Of a stretch of DNA of 60,000 nucleotides, positions 43,529 through 55,400 are shown piece after piece. A program made the position numbers and the translations under genes. The stretch is from Cryptomeria japonica (Eukaryota; Streptophyta; Pinopsida; Cupressales; Cupressaceae): the NCBI RefSeq assembly GCF_030272615.1, contig NC_081413.1, positions 558,845,945 to 558,905,944 of the forward strand. Direction: 5' to 3'. The notes under the pieces were generated by a model that made no database searches, was not told the origin of the DNA, and was given only the letters and a program-made list of their open reading frames with translations. Numbering within the stretch: position 1 is the first letter of the stretch; each line of letters starts with the position of its first letter.

Positions 43529-44640
43529 TTGGAGAGTACAGGATGGAGGAAGAATGTCCATCAACAAGCAAAGAAAGTGATTCCAAATTTTTGGTACCGG
43601 TATAGCTTGCCATTCTATGTTGCCAGGTCTCCAAATGTTAAGATATGGTGGATGCTATTGCAACTGCAAGTCTTGGGTTTCAAGCCCGATCTTATGAGAC
43701 ATGGATGGTTGGTATGCTCAATGATACAGTACAAGATGTTAACGATGATGTTAATGAGCATCAATTAGAGTGTGCAAATAGTGGTTGTACCATTATGTCA
43801 GATGGATGGATAGATAGAATGAACTGAACTTTCATTAACTTCCTTCTATCTTGTGAAATTGACATGATGTTTTTTAAATCTATGGATGTATCAAATACAA
43901 TCAAATTTGCAGCTACAATGTTCAAGGTGTTTGACCTAGTCGTCATAGATGTAGCGCCAAAAAATGTGGTTCAATTTATTACAAACAATGTTGTTGCTTG
44001 TGTATAGGAGACTCTTGATGAGCAAATACCCCTCTATGATTTTTACCCCATGTGCAGCACATTGCCTTGATCTAGCAGAAAAGGACATTGAAAAACTTCA
44101 ATGGGTTAATGAGGCATTGCAAAAAGCTCACACAGTTTCCAAACTTATCTACAATCCCCTGAGGGTTTTATGTATTATGCACTCTTTCACAGAGGGCAAG
44201 GAGCTAGTTCAATCAAGGGTGACAAGATTTAAAATGAATGTTTGTTTCAAATGAGTGGATGAAGTCTAGCTTCACAAATCAAGCAAATGGCATAGGAGTG
44301 GCAGAGTACATGTATTCTACTAGTTTTTACTTTTTGGGATGCGACTAAACAAGTTGTAGAATTTTCAAAGACTTGTGTAAAAGTCTTGAGACTAGTGAAT
44401 GGGGATAAATCCCCCATGGCATATTTGTATGAGGGCATGAATAGGACCAACAAGGGGATAAGAGGTACAGTGGAAAATAATGGGGACGAGTATATAAAAT
44501 TATGGGACATAACTGATAGAAGAGAGGATCAACAGATGCACTCTCCTCTCCATGTTGCATGATACTATCTCAATCCAATGTTGTTTTATAACTTCAATCA
44601 GACATCATGATACTAAGATCACACAAGGCTTGTTCATATG
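43529..44640 (+). pseudogene. hAT transposase fragment, DUF659 to core
   Basis: Fragments in several frames: YSLPFYVARSPNVKIWWML, SGCTIMSDGWID, IFTPCAAHCLDLAEKDIEKL, then VLRLVNGDKSPMAYLYEGMN and ITDRREDQQMHSPLHVA with YYLNPMLFYNF (about 44340-44600). This is the order in plant hAT transposases. No BED finger or complete C-terminal dimerisation region is seen. It differs clearly from the 38771-41196 copy, so it is a second family. Termini were not found. Confidence 0.8.
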
Positions 44641-44886
44641 CATGGAAAAAATGTTTGAAAAATTAGTTATAAAAAGATGTGTAAGGAATAAGTATAAGAA
44701 TTGTAAATGAAACTTTGGCATACTATGTGAAGTTTAAATTAATAAACATTAAAAACATGACAAATGGTTGCCTTGAAATTTGAACACTAACAATGGTGGG
44801 TAGAGTTTTGAAACTTTGGGAGCAAACCATGAATAAGTATAAGAATTACAAATGAAACTCTAGCATACTAAGGGAAGTTTAAACTT
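44641..44886. other. Short AT-rich spacer
   Basis: Contains two near-copies of GAATAAGTATAAGAATT with following AATGAAACT...GCATACT (about 44688 and 44830). No gene. Confidence 0.5.
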
Positions 44887-46020
44887 GTTGGTTGAAAATT
44901 TTGTACACTTGGGGAAATATACAAAATTGTGGTTTCAACCACAGCACACGAGTAAAACCTCTCCTAATTAAGGGAAGGCTCCCCCTATCTAACTACAACT
45001 TTGAAAATAAAATGGGATGGGACAGCAATCTTTCTTCTTTTTTCAAGAAAGACAATATCCTTTTCTCTTCACAGAAAAGGATAGCGATTAAATATGAATA
45101 GAAGTAACCACTTTCAAGTGAAATGAGAGAAAGGAAATGAAGTTTACTCAAAACGCAAAGACTTCCGTCACTTCCTTCGGGACGGGACAGCAATATCAAG
45201 CTCAAAGACTTGATTATGTGAAGTCCTATCTACCCTTTGCTATACTAAATTTTACAACGAATAAAAGACAACAACTCAAAGACTGGAATAATCTATTCTT
45301 TCAACACAAAGACAAGAACTAATGCAAGCTCAAAGACTTGCTGCTATTTCTTATCAAACAATAATTTTTCTTCAAGAATAGACGCAAGCTCAAAGACTTG
45401 CTGCTCCTTCTAGAGATTTTCCTATTTTAATTAATCTTCTCTACTTGCAGCTCAAAGACTTCAAATCAGATTAGACTAAGCTCCTTTAGAAACACTTTGC
45501 ATGGAAGAAATAAAAAGATTCAAACTCAAACATGTAGCTCAAAGACTCAAAACTTGAGTAATCCTTCTTTATTATTCTTCAAAAACTTTCAATTCACATA
45601 CATAAGCTCAAAGACTTCTTGCTGTAAATTTGGCAGAGTTTTTGCTTGTTTTCCAAAAAGATAAAAATTACAATAGACCCCTCAAGTATTTATAGAAGAG
45701 GACCCTTGAGAAAAAGGTGGGAGGATCCTAACTAACTTGAGAGATTCCCTCAACCACCAAGACTTATTCAATAACTAACTAAGACTTCATTAACTAACTA
45801 AGACTTATTCCAACTACAGTCCTAATCGGACACAACTTGTAGTTGTCTTACATGTAATTACAAAAGCGCAAGTAATGTGTAACTTGCTTTTTACAAAAAA
45901 TACTTTTACATGTAACTTGTGAAAACAAAATTACAACTAAAGATTACAAAAAATGGAAAAATACAACTAAGTGTTGAAAAACACTTGAGTTGCATTTTGT
46001 GAAGACACAAATCCTTGAAA
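44887..46020 (-). repeat. LTR-like region downstream of ORF family copy 2
   Basis: The left edge is TGTTGGTTGAAAATTTTG (an LTR end on the minus strand). On the minus strand in order: a TATA box CTATAAATACTTGAG (45687-45694), AATAATAAAG-type polyadenylation signal (about 45573), then seven copies of a motif read on the plus strand as AGCTCAAAGACTT (45199-45620). That order matches U3-R-U5. No second LTR or TSD was found, so it is only a candidate 3' LTR for the neighbouring ORF element. Confidence 0.45.
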
Positions 46021-46304
46021 TTTCTAGATGCTCACTTGTAGTTCCTCGGGATTCGGTTCATGGGTGTTCTTGGCAACAACCATGGTCTTCACAATAGTGT
46101 CATGACACCGGAGGAGCGCAGAATTGTTTTTATCCAGGATAGACTGGATTTCATGCAGAAAGGCTTGGTGTTTCATCAATGTCTGAATTGAAGCGGCCGT
46201 GAATTGTTCGCTCCTCCATTCATTATGAATCCTCATTTGTAAATCAGCAAGAACTTATTCTTCTAGAATCAGCTCTCCATCATGACTTACTATATTACAA
46301 GAGG

Positions 46305-47013
46305 TGTGATATCCCTGATGTAATTAAATAATAAATTTAATTACTTTGTTGTAAGGCCCAAATTTAATAACAAATATTTCGGGCCCTTTTATTTAATTAG
46401 ATTAGGTAAGTTTTGGTTGGTCATGTCGGCCCGTTTGTAACCCTTCGGGAAGTTTCCCGGAGCCCATATATTTGGTCGTGTTAGTCATTGTTGGGGATAT
46501 GCAAATTTTTGGTATCTTTTCTCTATTGTGCGAATTCCTATTGGAGTTTTGTTTCCGCCATTTCGGAGGTGAAAGATCCTCCCTATTTGGTATTTGCAGT
46601 TTCGGTGAGGATCACCGCTCACCCTATTCTGTCATTGTAATCGTTCCGGATCTGGCAAATCTAGAATTTTATCATTGTTTACTTCTACCGCTGCATCTCT
46701 GTTGATCTGGTTCTTCGGGAAGTCACCACACAAGCTCACCGTACCTCTGCACCACCGAAAGACCTTCTTGTCACCTCCGTACAGCCTCCTTTTGGCCACA
46801 CCGCACACCTTCCCCACCACCGTACACTCCTTCCTCTCCACCGTACGCCCTCCACCCCACACCACCGTACGACTTCCTTTCACCATACGGTCATCCAACC
46901 TAACACCACCGTATGGCCTCTCCACTGTACAGCAGCCCCCCTCCACTCCACTTCGTGCGGCCTTGCTGATGCACCACCGTACGGATCATGTTGAATAGTT
47001 TGGGAACATTACA
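46305..47013 (+). repeat. Gypsy 5' LTR (709 bp)
   Basis: From TGTGATATCCCTG to GGGAACATTACA. The last 250 bp are rich in CACCGTACGG-type palindromic motifs. Confidence 0.95.
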
Positions 47014-47014
47014 G

Positions 47015-47026
47015 TGGTATCAGAGC
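47015..47026 (+). promoter_or_regulatory. Gypsy primer-binding site
   Basis: TGGTATCAGAGC, one base after the LTR; initiator-Met type. Confidence 0.92.
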
Positions 47027-47056
47027 TTGTGATCTTGCCAGCCTGTCGTGTAGCGG

Positions 47057-48217
47057 ATGCAAGTGTACACCAGAAGGAGGTACTTTTCAGTCGATCGAAT
47101 GGGCAAACCACAGGACCCTACAAGAGAAGTCATGGCACTATTAAGGGAGCTAACCAAAAGCCAAGCTCAACTCAACGACACCCTAACCAGAGAAGAGCAA
47201 CGACAACAAATCATGGAGGAAACCTTACAACAATTGGCCTTGGGAAAAACGAATGGAGAACAGAATGGACAGGGTGATGATTCGGTCACGGGAAGGTCAA
47301 ACATCCAAAGCTCACATTCACGGCCGCTGATGCCGACTTTTCCTCAAAAATCCGAAGCACCACGGGGGGAGCCAGAACCCACCTTTCAAGAGATGCAAGC
47401 ACAGTTGAGTCAAGATTGGAGGGATGCAAATCTCGAAGGGGACATATCCTTCAAGGATTATGTAGAGCTCCGGATGAAATACTCGAGCGGCAGAAGTCGG
47501 GGCCATTATGGACACTATAATAATGACATCAAACGAAAGGTTGGCAAGATCAACCTGTCATCCTTTGATGGGGCCGGAGCGACCTCCGCACATGCCTGGG
47601 TTCATAAGGCAGATACTTACTTCCAACTCAACCCGATGCCTGAAGATGAAGCTATCAAGTTTGCAGCACTCCACCTGGAAGGGGTCGTGCATGAATGGTG
47701 GCATCATGGAATGGTCACTCTTGGCCATGACCAGATAACTTCTTATGTTGAATTCACAGAGAAGCTCATAGATCGATTTGACGGGAAGGACCCAGAACTC
47801 AATTTGAAGGAGTTGGCGCAACTAAAGCAGTCGGGATCTGTGGACAGTTACATCACAGAATTCCAGAGACTATCTGTGTTGGTGACCGACATCTCAAAGC
47901 GGAGATTGGTGGTCTTGTTCATAGACGGATTGATAGAACCACTGAAAGGTTGGGTGAAAGGGTTCAACCCCGGCACGCTCACAGAAGCAATAAAAAAGGC
48001 CCGCAACATGGCAACATCCTCTTTTTCCAGAAGTTTTGCACCTACCAAACCACCTTTCGTTCCGAAGGAGAAGGATAATAAACCTTATCCGAAGGGGTCA
48101 TCGCTCAATGAAGCCACAAGACAGGAACTCAGAAGGAAGAAGTTGTGTTTCACCTGCAAAGAACCATGGGAACCAGGCCACCGATGTTTGGGGCAAAGGA
48201 AAGATTCAATATATTGA
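47057..48217 (+). CDS. Gypsy gag
   Basis: 386 codons; a second in-frame ATG at 47099 (MGKPQDPTREVM) is a likelier start. It contains the Retrotrans_gag core (HAWVHKADTYFQLNP, HLEGVVHEWWHHGM, LKQSGSVDSYITEFQRL) and the zinc knuckle CFTCKEPWEPGHRC near the end. It forms particles and binds RNA. It ends at a TGA, and the protease follows in a different frame. In many chromoviruses gag and pol share one frame, so this may be a mutation. Confidence 0.9.
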   Translation: MQVYTRRRYFSVDRMGKPQDPTREVMALLRELTKSQAQLNDTLTREEQRQQIMEETLQQLALGKTNGEQNGQGDDSVTGRSNIQSSHSRPLMPTFPQKSEAPRGEPEPTFQEMQAQLSQDWRDANLEGDISFKDYVELRMKYSSGRSRGHYGHYNNDIKRKVGKINLSSFDGAGATSAHAWVHKADTYFQLNPMPEDEAIKFAALHLEGVVHEWWHHGMVTLGHDQITSYVEFTEKLIDRFDGKDPELNLKELAQLKQSGSVDSYITEFQRLSVLVTDISKRRLVVLFIDGLIEPLKGWVKGFNPGTLTEAIKKARNMATSSFSRSFAPTKPPFVPKEKDNKPYPKGSSLNEATRQELRRKKLCFTCKEPWEPGHRCLGQRKDSIY

Positions 48218-48220
48218 AGT

Positions 48221-48716
48221 AATGTCTGATGGAGAAGAGAAGCAGGAAGAAAGCAAAACTCCAAGGGAAGAATCGGCCAAAGAAACCAGCCTGGCGGAGA
48301 GAATCTCCACATTGGTTCGGAGGGGGGGCGTCATCGCCACACTGGCGGGTACCCCAAGGTGCAGTGTACTTAGAGTACGTGGTACACTCCAAGGGCAACG
48401 AGTTCTTGTTATGCTCGACAGTGGAGCCTTGCTCAACTTCATAAACTCGTCACTCGTCAACCGTAGGGGCTTGTGTACGAAGGAACATGAAGGGTTCGAT
48501 GTCAAGGTGGCAGGAGGCAATCTCCTATCATGCACTCACCTGGTTCCGCAACTGAGTATCACCATGGGAAATTACACAGTGACCGATGATTTCTTTGTTG
48601 TGGATCTGGATGACACGGATGTCATATTGGGCATTCAATGGATGGAGACCCTCGACCAAACACATAGAGCTTCAAACGAATGGAGTTCTCATTCGAGGTT
48701 GATGGTAGGAGGGTAG
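48221..48716 (+). pseudogene. Gypsy aspartic protease
   Basis: Open in frame 3. The active site reads VMLDSGALLNFI, where related elements usually have LDSGATHNFI, so the catalytic Asp-Ser-Gly is present but the neighbouring Thr-His is replaced. A later DVILGIQWM is the second protease motif. The frame shifts again before RT. Confidence 0.85.
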
Positions 48717-48810
48717 TTCTCAGGGGAATGTCGAATGGCGGCCCAAGGGAGATTTCTGCCAAAAGGATGGAAGCCATCTTCAGACATGATGACGTAGTCT
48801 GGGCAACACA

Positions 48811-50079
48811 TTGCTTGATCTCAACAAAATCTGTGAAGGGCAACCGATTCACTATCAGGATGGGGAACTTCAGTCGGTTCTGGACGGGCATAGATTGGTC
48901 TTCGCTGATATCCCACCTGGTATACCCCCACATAGAGGGTTTGAGCACACCATCGAGTTGGAGGAGGGAGCAAAACCCGTTATCACCACACCCTATCGCC
49001 ACCCGAAGAAGTTCAAAGATGGGATAGAGAAAACGATCCAGGAACTCCTCGATAAGGGATGGATCAAGCCAAGTTCTAGCCCCTTTGCGTCCTCGGTGGT
49101 ATTGGTGAAGAAGAAGGACGGGACTCTCAGAATGTGTGTCGATTATCGTGCACTAAACAAGAAGACTATCAAGAATAGGTACCCCATTCCCAGGATCGAT
49201 GAGCTACTGGACGAACTACATGGCGCAATCTATTTCTCCAAGATTGATCTCTGTTCCGACTACCATCAGATCCGTATGAGGGAGAAAGATGTGGAAAAGA
49301 CGGCCTTTCGTTGCCATTACGGACACTATGAGTTCTTGGTCATGCCGTTTGGATTAACCAATGCTCCGGCCACTTTTCAGTCTTGAATGAACCACATCTT
49401 CAACAAGCAACTGCGTAAGTTCCTATTGGTATTCTTCGATGACATACTCATCTACAGCAAGACCTGGAAGGAACATATGGGGCATTTAGATGAAGTATTG
49501 GGGATTATGGAATCACAATCACTGTATGCCAAAAGATCCAAATGTGAATTTGGAATGACCGAGGTCCTATACTTGGGTCATGTCATCAGCGCCCAGGGGG
49601 TACAAGTTCACCAAGAAAAGATTCAGGCCATTTTGGATTGGCCTCCACCAAAGACTCTCTCGGAGTTGCGCGGATTTTTTGGTTTGTGCAGTTATTATAG
49701 AAGGTTTGTAAAAGGATTTTCACAACTTGGGGCACCACTAACAGATCTGACAAAGAAAGGATCCTTCCATTGGAATGCGCAGGCGCAACAGACCTTCGAC
49801 AAACTAAAAGAAGTGATGAGCACGTGTCCGGTTCAGGCACTACCAGACTTCACTCGCCCTTTCATCCTAGAGTGTGATGCCTCGGGTGAAGGCATTGGAG
49901 CAGTGTTGATGCAAGACCGTCACCCCATTGCGTTCGAGAGCCGGAAGCTCTCGGGAGTTGAGCGGTTATATTCCATCTATGACAAGGAGATGCTCGCCAT
50001 CATACACGCACTGACGAAGTTTCGGCAGTACCTCGTCGGAGCAAAGTTTGTTGTGCGAACAAATCACAACAACTTGTGA
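48811..50079 (+). pseudogene. Gypsy reverse transcriptase and RNase H
   Basis: One frame interrupted by TGA 49384. RT motifs: [50 protein letters not shown], and the catalytic FFDDILIYS (Phe in place of the common Tyr or Leu). RNase H begins at FILECDASGEGIGAVLMQ and includes YDKEMLAIIHAL. It ends at TGA 50077 where related proteins continue with a Leu-X-Tyr-Phe-Leu stretch, visible just downstream. Confidence 0.92.
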
Positions 50080-51703
50080 TACTTCTTGGAGCAGAGGGAT
50101 CTGAATGAACAACAACAAAAATGGGTGAGCAAAGTCCAGCATTTGATTTCAACATTGAATATGTGAAGGGAAAGAATAACGTGGTCGTTGATGCCCTGTC
50201 AAGAAGGCCCACCATATGTTCTTTATCTCAGATTTCGGCGGACTGGAAGGAATACCTGTTGGTTGAATACACTAAGAACACTTTTGCCTGCGAACTGATG
50301 GATGGTCGAGTACAGGATGACCGATACAAGGTGGTTGACGACATCATTTATTACAAGGACAGAATTTATCTTGTACCCGAATCCAAGATGAAGGAAAAGG
50401 TTTTGAAGGAATTGCACGACTCCCCCTTGGACACCCAGGATACTTGAAAACCTACAGACAGATCCATGAAAGGTTTTCCTGGAAGGGGCTTAAGGACGAC
50501 GTTCTGCAATATGTGCGGGAATGCTCCACCTGTCAACAGAACAAATCTGAGCATAACTTGTCGGTCGGACTGTTGCAACCACTGCCAATTCCTAACCAGA
50601 AATGGGATAGCATCTTGATGGATTTCATTACGGGACTCCCCAGAGTGCAAGGAAAGGATTGCATTTTTGTCATAGTTGACCGATTGACCAAGTATGCACA
50701 TTTTTTTGCCATCCCCACAAGATATCAAGCAGTTCAAGTAGCCGAGTTGTTCTTCCGTGAGGTGTTCTGCCTACATGGTTTACCGCGAAACATAGTCAGT
50801 GACAGGGATAGCCGTTTCCTGAGTACCTTCTGGATGGAGTTATTTCGGTTGGCTGGAACCGAGCTGTCGCCCAACACGAGCTACCATCCGCAGACAGACG
50901 GACAGACCGAGATTGTGAACAAATGGCTAGAGGGTTATCTCAAGAACTACGTCTCAACGCAACAAAGGGCTTGGGTTCGCTAGTTACATTTGGGTGAACA
51001 CTCTTACAACACCACTTATCACATGTCGATAGGCATGCCACCTTTCAAAGCACTGTACGGTTATGAACCTTCTTCATTTGTTGACCTGACATTGGGAGAT
51101 AGTCATGCACCAATGGCCAAAGATTGGCTTCAGGAGAGTTTAGACATCCTGAGATCTCTCAAAGAAAACCTGCAGAGGGCACAGAACCAACAAAAGATGT
51201 ATGCTGACCGACACCGGATTGAGCGAAATTTTGAAGTTGGTGATCTGGTTTACCTCCGACTTCAACCGCACAGACAATCCTCCTTGAAGACAAGTGGTAA
51301 AGAGAAGCTAAAGCCGCGTTTCTATGGACCCTACAGGGTGGTTCGGAGAGTGGGCGAAGTTGCCTACGAATTGGAGCTTCCTGAGGGAAGTCGGATTCAC
51401 AATGTTTTTCACGTGTCATGTTTGAAGAAAGCCGTCGAGCAACGCGTCATAGTGTCCAGGGATCTACCACCCATTGACGAAGAAGGGAAACTAATTTTGG
51501 AACCGGCGAAGATCGTCGATGTTAGAGAAAAGAGGTTGAGAACACGCACAATCAAAGAGTTCCTTATACGCTGGAAGAATCTACCCATTGAGGATGCCAC
51601 CTGGGAAGGCGAACAAATTTTGGAGCATCCAAGTCTGCAATTGCTTGAAGGCAAGCAATTTTTGGCCCGGGAGGATTGTGATATCCCTGATGTAATTAAA
51701 TAA
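50080..51703 (+). pseudogene. Gypsy integrase and chromodomain
   Basis: After frameshifts near 50121 and 50444: the zinc-region end (YVRECSTCQQNK), integrase core (SILMDFITGLP, IVSDRDSRFLSTFW, HPQTDGQTEIVNKWLE), a stop at 50981 that replaces a conserved Trp, the GPYRVVRRVGEVAYELELP segment, and a chromodomain at the end (FLIRWKNLPIEDATWE). The ORF terminates at 51703, 27 bases inside the 3' LTR. Chromodomains direct integration towards modified chromatin. Confidence 0.92.
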
Positions 51704-52496
51704 TAAATCTAATTACTTTGTTGTAAGGCCCAGATTTAATAACAAATATTTCGGGCCCTTTTATTTAATTAGATTAGGCAAGTTTTGGTTGGTCATGTCG
51801 GCCCGTTTGTAACCCTTCGGGAAGTTTCCCGGAGCCCATATATTTGGCCGTGTTAGTCATTGTTGGGGATATGTGAATTTTTGGTATCTTTTCTCTATTG
51901 TGCGAATTCCTGTTGGAGTTTTGTTTCCGCCATTTCGGAGGTGAAAGATCCTCCCTATTTGGTATTTGCAGTTTCGGTGAGGATCACCACTCACCCTATT
52001 TTGTCATTGTAATCGTTCCGGATCTGGCAAATCTAGAATTTTATCATTGTTTACTTCTACCGCTGCGTCTCTGTTGATCTGGTTCTCCAGGAAGTCACCA
52101 CACAAGCTCACCGTACCTCTGCACCACCGAAAGACCTTCTTGTCACCTTCGTACAGCCTCCTTTTGGCCACACCGCACACCTTCCCCACCACCGTACAGC
52201 CCTCTTGTGTTCCACCGTACGGTCTGTTTGGCATCACCATACAACCCTTACACCGTATGGCCCCTCCCTCACTTCCCCGTACAGCACTCACACCGTACAC
52301 TCCTTCCTCTCCACTGTACGCCCTCCACCTCACACCACCGTACGGCTTCCCTTCACCGTACGGTCATCCAACCTCACACCACTATACGGCCTCTCCACCA
52401 TACAACAACCCCCCTCCGCTCCACTTCGTGCGGCCTTGCCGATGCACCACAGTACGGATCGTGTTGAATAGTTTGGGAACATTACAAGAGGCCCTT
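51677..52496 (+). repeat. Gypsy 3' LTR (820 bp)
   Basis: About 111 bp longer than the 5' LTR because of extra CCGTAC-type units near 52196-52310. Otherwise the two are very similar. Confidence 0.95.
52190..52460. repeat. CCGTACGG motif cluster in the Gypsy LTR
   Basis: More than ten imperfect copies of CACCGTACGG or CACCGTACA spaced 10-30 bp. The core CCGTACGG is a perfect palindrome. The same cluster in the 5' LTR (about 46738-46985) has fewer copies. Confidence 0.8.
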
Positions 52497-55400
52497 TCAC
52501 AATGTGAGACAATATCTCGGAAAACTTCACCCCGGAATCTCTTTGCATCACCGATCTCCTCAATAAGGGATTTAAGAACAAGGGTCTTGTTTTCTAGGAG
52601 CTCTTCAAATTCCAAGTACATGATCCTGGAAGAGATGATGGCATGCTCCTGCAAAACACTCAGCTGTTGTTGGGGCATGGTATGCCAGATTGTCAAACTT
52701 TCTTCAACACTTTCCAAATTCTTTTTGAAAGTATTAGAAGTCTAATCCAGTTTCTCCTCAACAGTCTCCAACTTAGACATCATCTGAAAAATGTCTTTCA
52801 TTACCTGTGCACATAGATCATGAAATTGATCAACCCAAGAATCCAGTGCTTGTACCTTTTGAGCAGCCCTTTCCACTCCACGAATTGATTCTTGGGAACC
52901 AGAAGAACCTATGGAGTTACTCCCTTCAGCAGCAGGTTTTGTGATTTTATGAACGACTGCCATAAGTTGTCGGTTTTCATCTTCTAGCTTGTCTTTCTTT
53001 GCTAGAAGCTCATCACACCTTTGCACCAGCGAAGCAACAAAAAACTGAGCATCATGTTTAATGACCTCATGCATCTGTTTTCCCAACTCTATCCTTGTAA
53101 CCTTATAATCGGCAGCTGACATTTCTTCAAGTGGCTTATCTACAATAGGTTCCACAATTTCAGCTACCTTCATCTTGTTGATGTCAACAGTTACTCTGGA
53201 GATAGTCTTGGCCTTCTTAGCAACTTTGGATCTAGATTGTTTTAGTTGCTGGTAATCAAAGGCATCAGGTAAGATTTCTTGTTTCTTCCTTTTTAGGGTA
53301 AAAGAACTAAGCCATGGAGGCAAAGTCATCAACTCCCCTCTAGTAGCAGCCGTAGGCAAAGGAGAAGTAGTTTTTGTTTGAATCACTGTGGTCATCCTGG
53401 GAGGAATATCTATTTGGACAGCGACCACGGTTTGCTCAGTTACCAATGAGCATGAAGATTACCTCATGAATTCTTCAAAACCAGAAGTGGAAGTATCAAT
53501 TTCTGATAACTGGATACAAGTAGTAATATCCTTTGGAACTTCCAACACACTCTCTTGTTGAGGATCAGGAGATGGCTCGTATGTTGAAATGGGAATAGCA
53601 TTCTGAGGAGACTCATCCACAAGCAAATCAAGAGGAGAAAGCGATGTCTCAATGGGAACTGGAGAAATGATCTCATGAGGCGAGTTTGAAACTGGAGACT
53701 TGGGAGCATCATCAAATTGCTGCCCCTCTTCTAGATTATCCAGATCAATCACCTGAACATGAAATCGTGATTTTTCCTTCCCACGAACTGTCGCCTCCTC
53801 AGGAGGAAGCACTACTGCACGACTGACTCGCAACTTGATTCTTGTGCCCGAAGATGATGCACCCTCCTTGTTGTCAACCTGAATCTCAGACTTACGTCCA
53901 AGAGGCCCCGTAGAATCATCTTCTTTTCCAACCTTGATTTTTACAAGTCTCACAGCATTACTTTTCAGCCATGCGTTGGTGTTGGCCAAGATAGGCTGAA
54001 ATCTCTCAAGAATGGATATGCACTCTTTGTGCGACCATTGGATCAAAGGAAGTGGAGCTTCCTCAACCCTCCGTGAAATGTATTCAGGATCAAGTATGTG
54101 CCCATCATCAATCATCCCTTGTGGGATATCCACCAAATTCAAATCAACAATTTGCTCAATAGTGAGCCTGCAGTAATCCATCTTCAGAACTTCGGCTTCT
54201 GGGCGGAGATCTACCCAGATGTCTTCAATGCGATGCACGTGCAAAAAAGATTTCTTGATCTTCTCCTTCATACCCCTATAATCAAAATCAGCTCTAGGTT
54301 TAAACCTTTTGAGCTTGATTTCCTGCAATTCAGTCTCCTTGGCCTTAGCCTTCACAGATGTGACAAGGGACTACCGGTCAATTTTCAATGGGTTTGTGGT
54401 AGAGATCCCCATTCCAACCTTGTGTCTAGCAGACTAAAAAGTGTGGACAGCCATGATCTGTCTTCCCAACTCCATAAGAATGATCTTATCAGTTGGGTAT
54501 CTGGGAAGCATATATGGCTGACCGCCATAGCATCCAATTCTCATATAGGTGAAGGTGGGAAACTGCAGAAACAAACATCCATACTCGCACACCTTGTCCC
54601 ATGCCTCATCTGATACTCTCTTGTTCCTAAGATTTCTGTCAAACTGACACATTAAATATCCGAAGAATGCATCTTGGACTCTTCTGAAATGCAGTCTGCT
54701 GGGTCTCAACGGCAACTGGTCATAATACTCCCAAACTGGTATAAGTGAGCGATCACCCTTGGTAGAAAGACCTGGAAAGTGTCTAAGTGATGCGACTAAG
54801 TATACCAAATATGAATTCATGAAGAAGGTCATGGTGGTAGGAACTGCTGCAAGTTGTTCGCACAAGGCATCGCTGATGACTTCTCCCCACGAAATGTGAT
54901 GAGACTGCCTTATGAACATGATGAACTGGTACATCCATGGCTCAAAGACATTGGAATGCTCAAGGCCCATCATCCTGCTAAGAAGAGTTATGGTGTCTCC
55001 TATCTCCCATTTGAAATAGCAGCGGTACAACTTTGCCCACCTTGAGGAGGCTCGTGGCTCTTGGATCCACCTATTAATGTGTCGCTTGCAATCTTTTTCC
55101 CTCTTCACATAATACTCCGCTGAACTTTCTTTGGAGATTTCCATATAAACAGGTGCAGGAGGTATTCTGAAGACCTTCTCGATCGTATATGCATCAAGAC
55201 GGATTATAGCTTCGCCATCATCATTTTTGATGACTCTTGACTCTTTGTCAAAATGATGGGCTCAGGCAAGAACAAATTCAAGTTCTAAGGCAGCCACCGG
55301 GAAAGATGATGCATGGTGGATATGGCTGTCCAACAGTCGCTGCAAGTTATTATCATGTGGATCTTCTACCCTCTTGACGAATTCTGACATATCAATGTGC

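Larger units (their letters stand above)
46305..52496 (+). mobile_element. Gypsy-type chromovirus, TSD AGAGG
   Basis: 6192 bp with a 709-bp 5' LTR and an 820-bp 3' LTR, flanked by AGAGG (46300-46304, 52497-52501). It contains an initiator-Met primer-binding site, gag, protease, RT, RNase H, integrase and a C-terminal chromodomain. RT before integrase is the Gypsy order, and the chromodomain places it among chromoviruses. Several frameshifts and stops inactivate it. The unknown ORF resumes in frame on its far side. Confidence 0.95.

Noticed and set aside
46632-46998. ORFs on both strands in the Gypsy LTR
   Set aside because: Produced by the CACCGTACGG motif cluster; no conserved protein.
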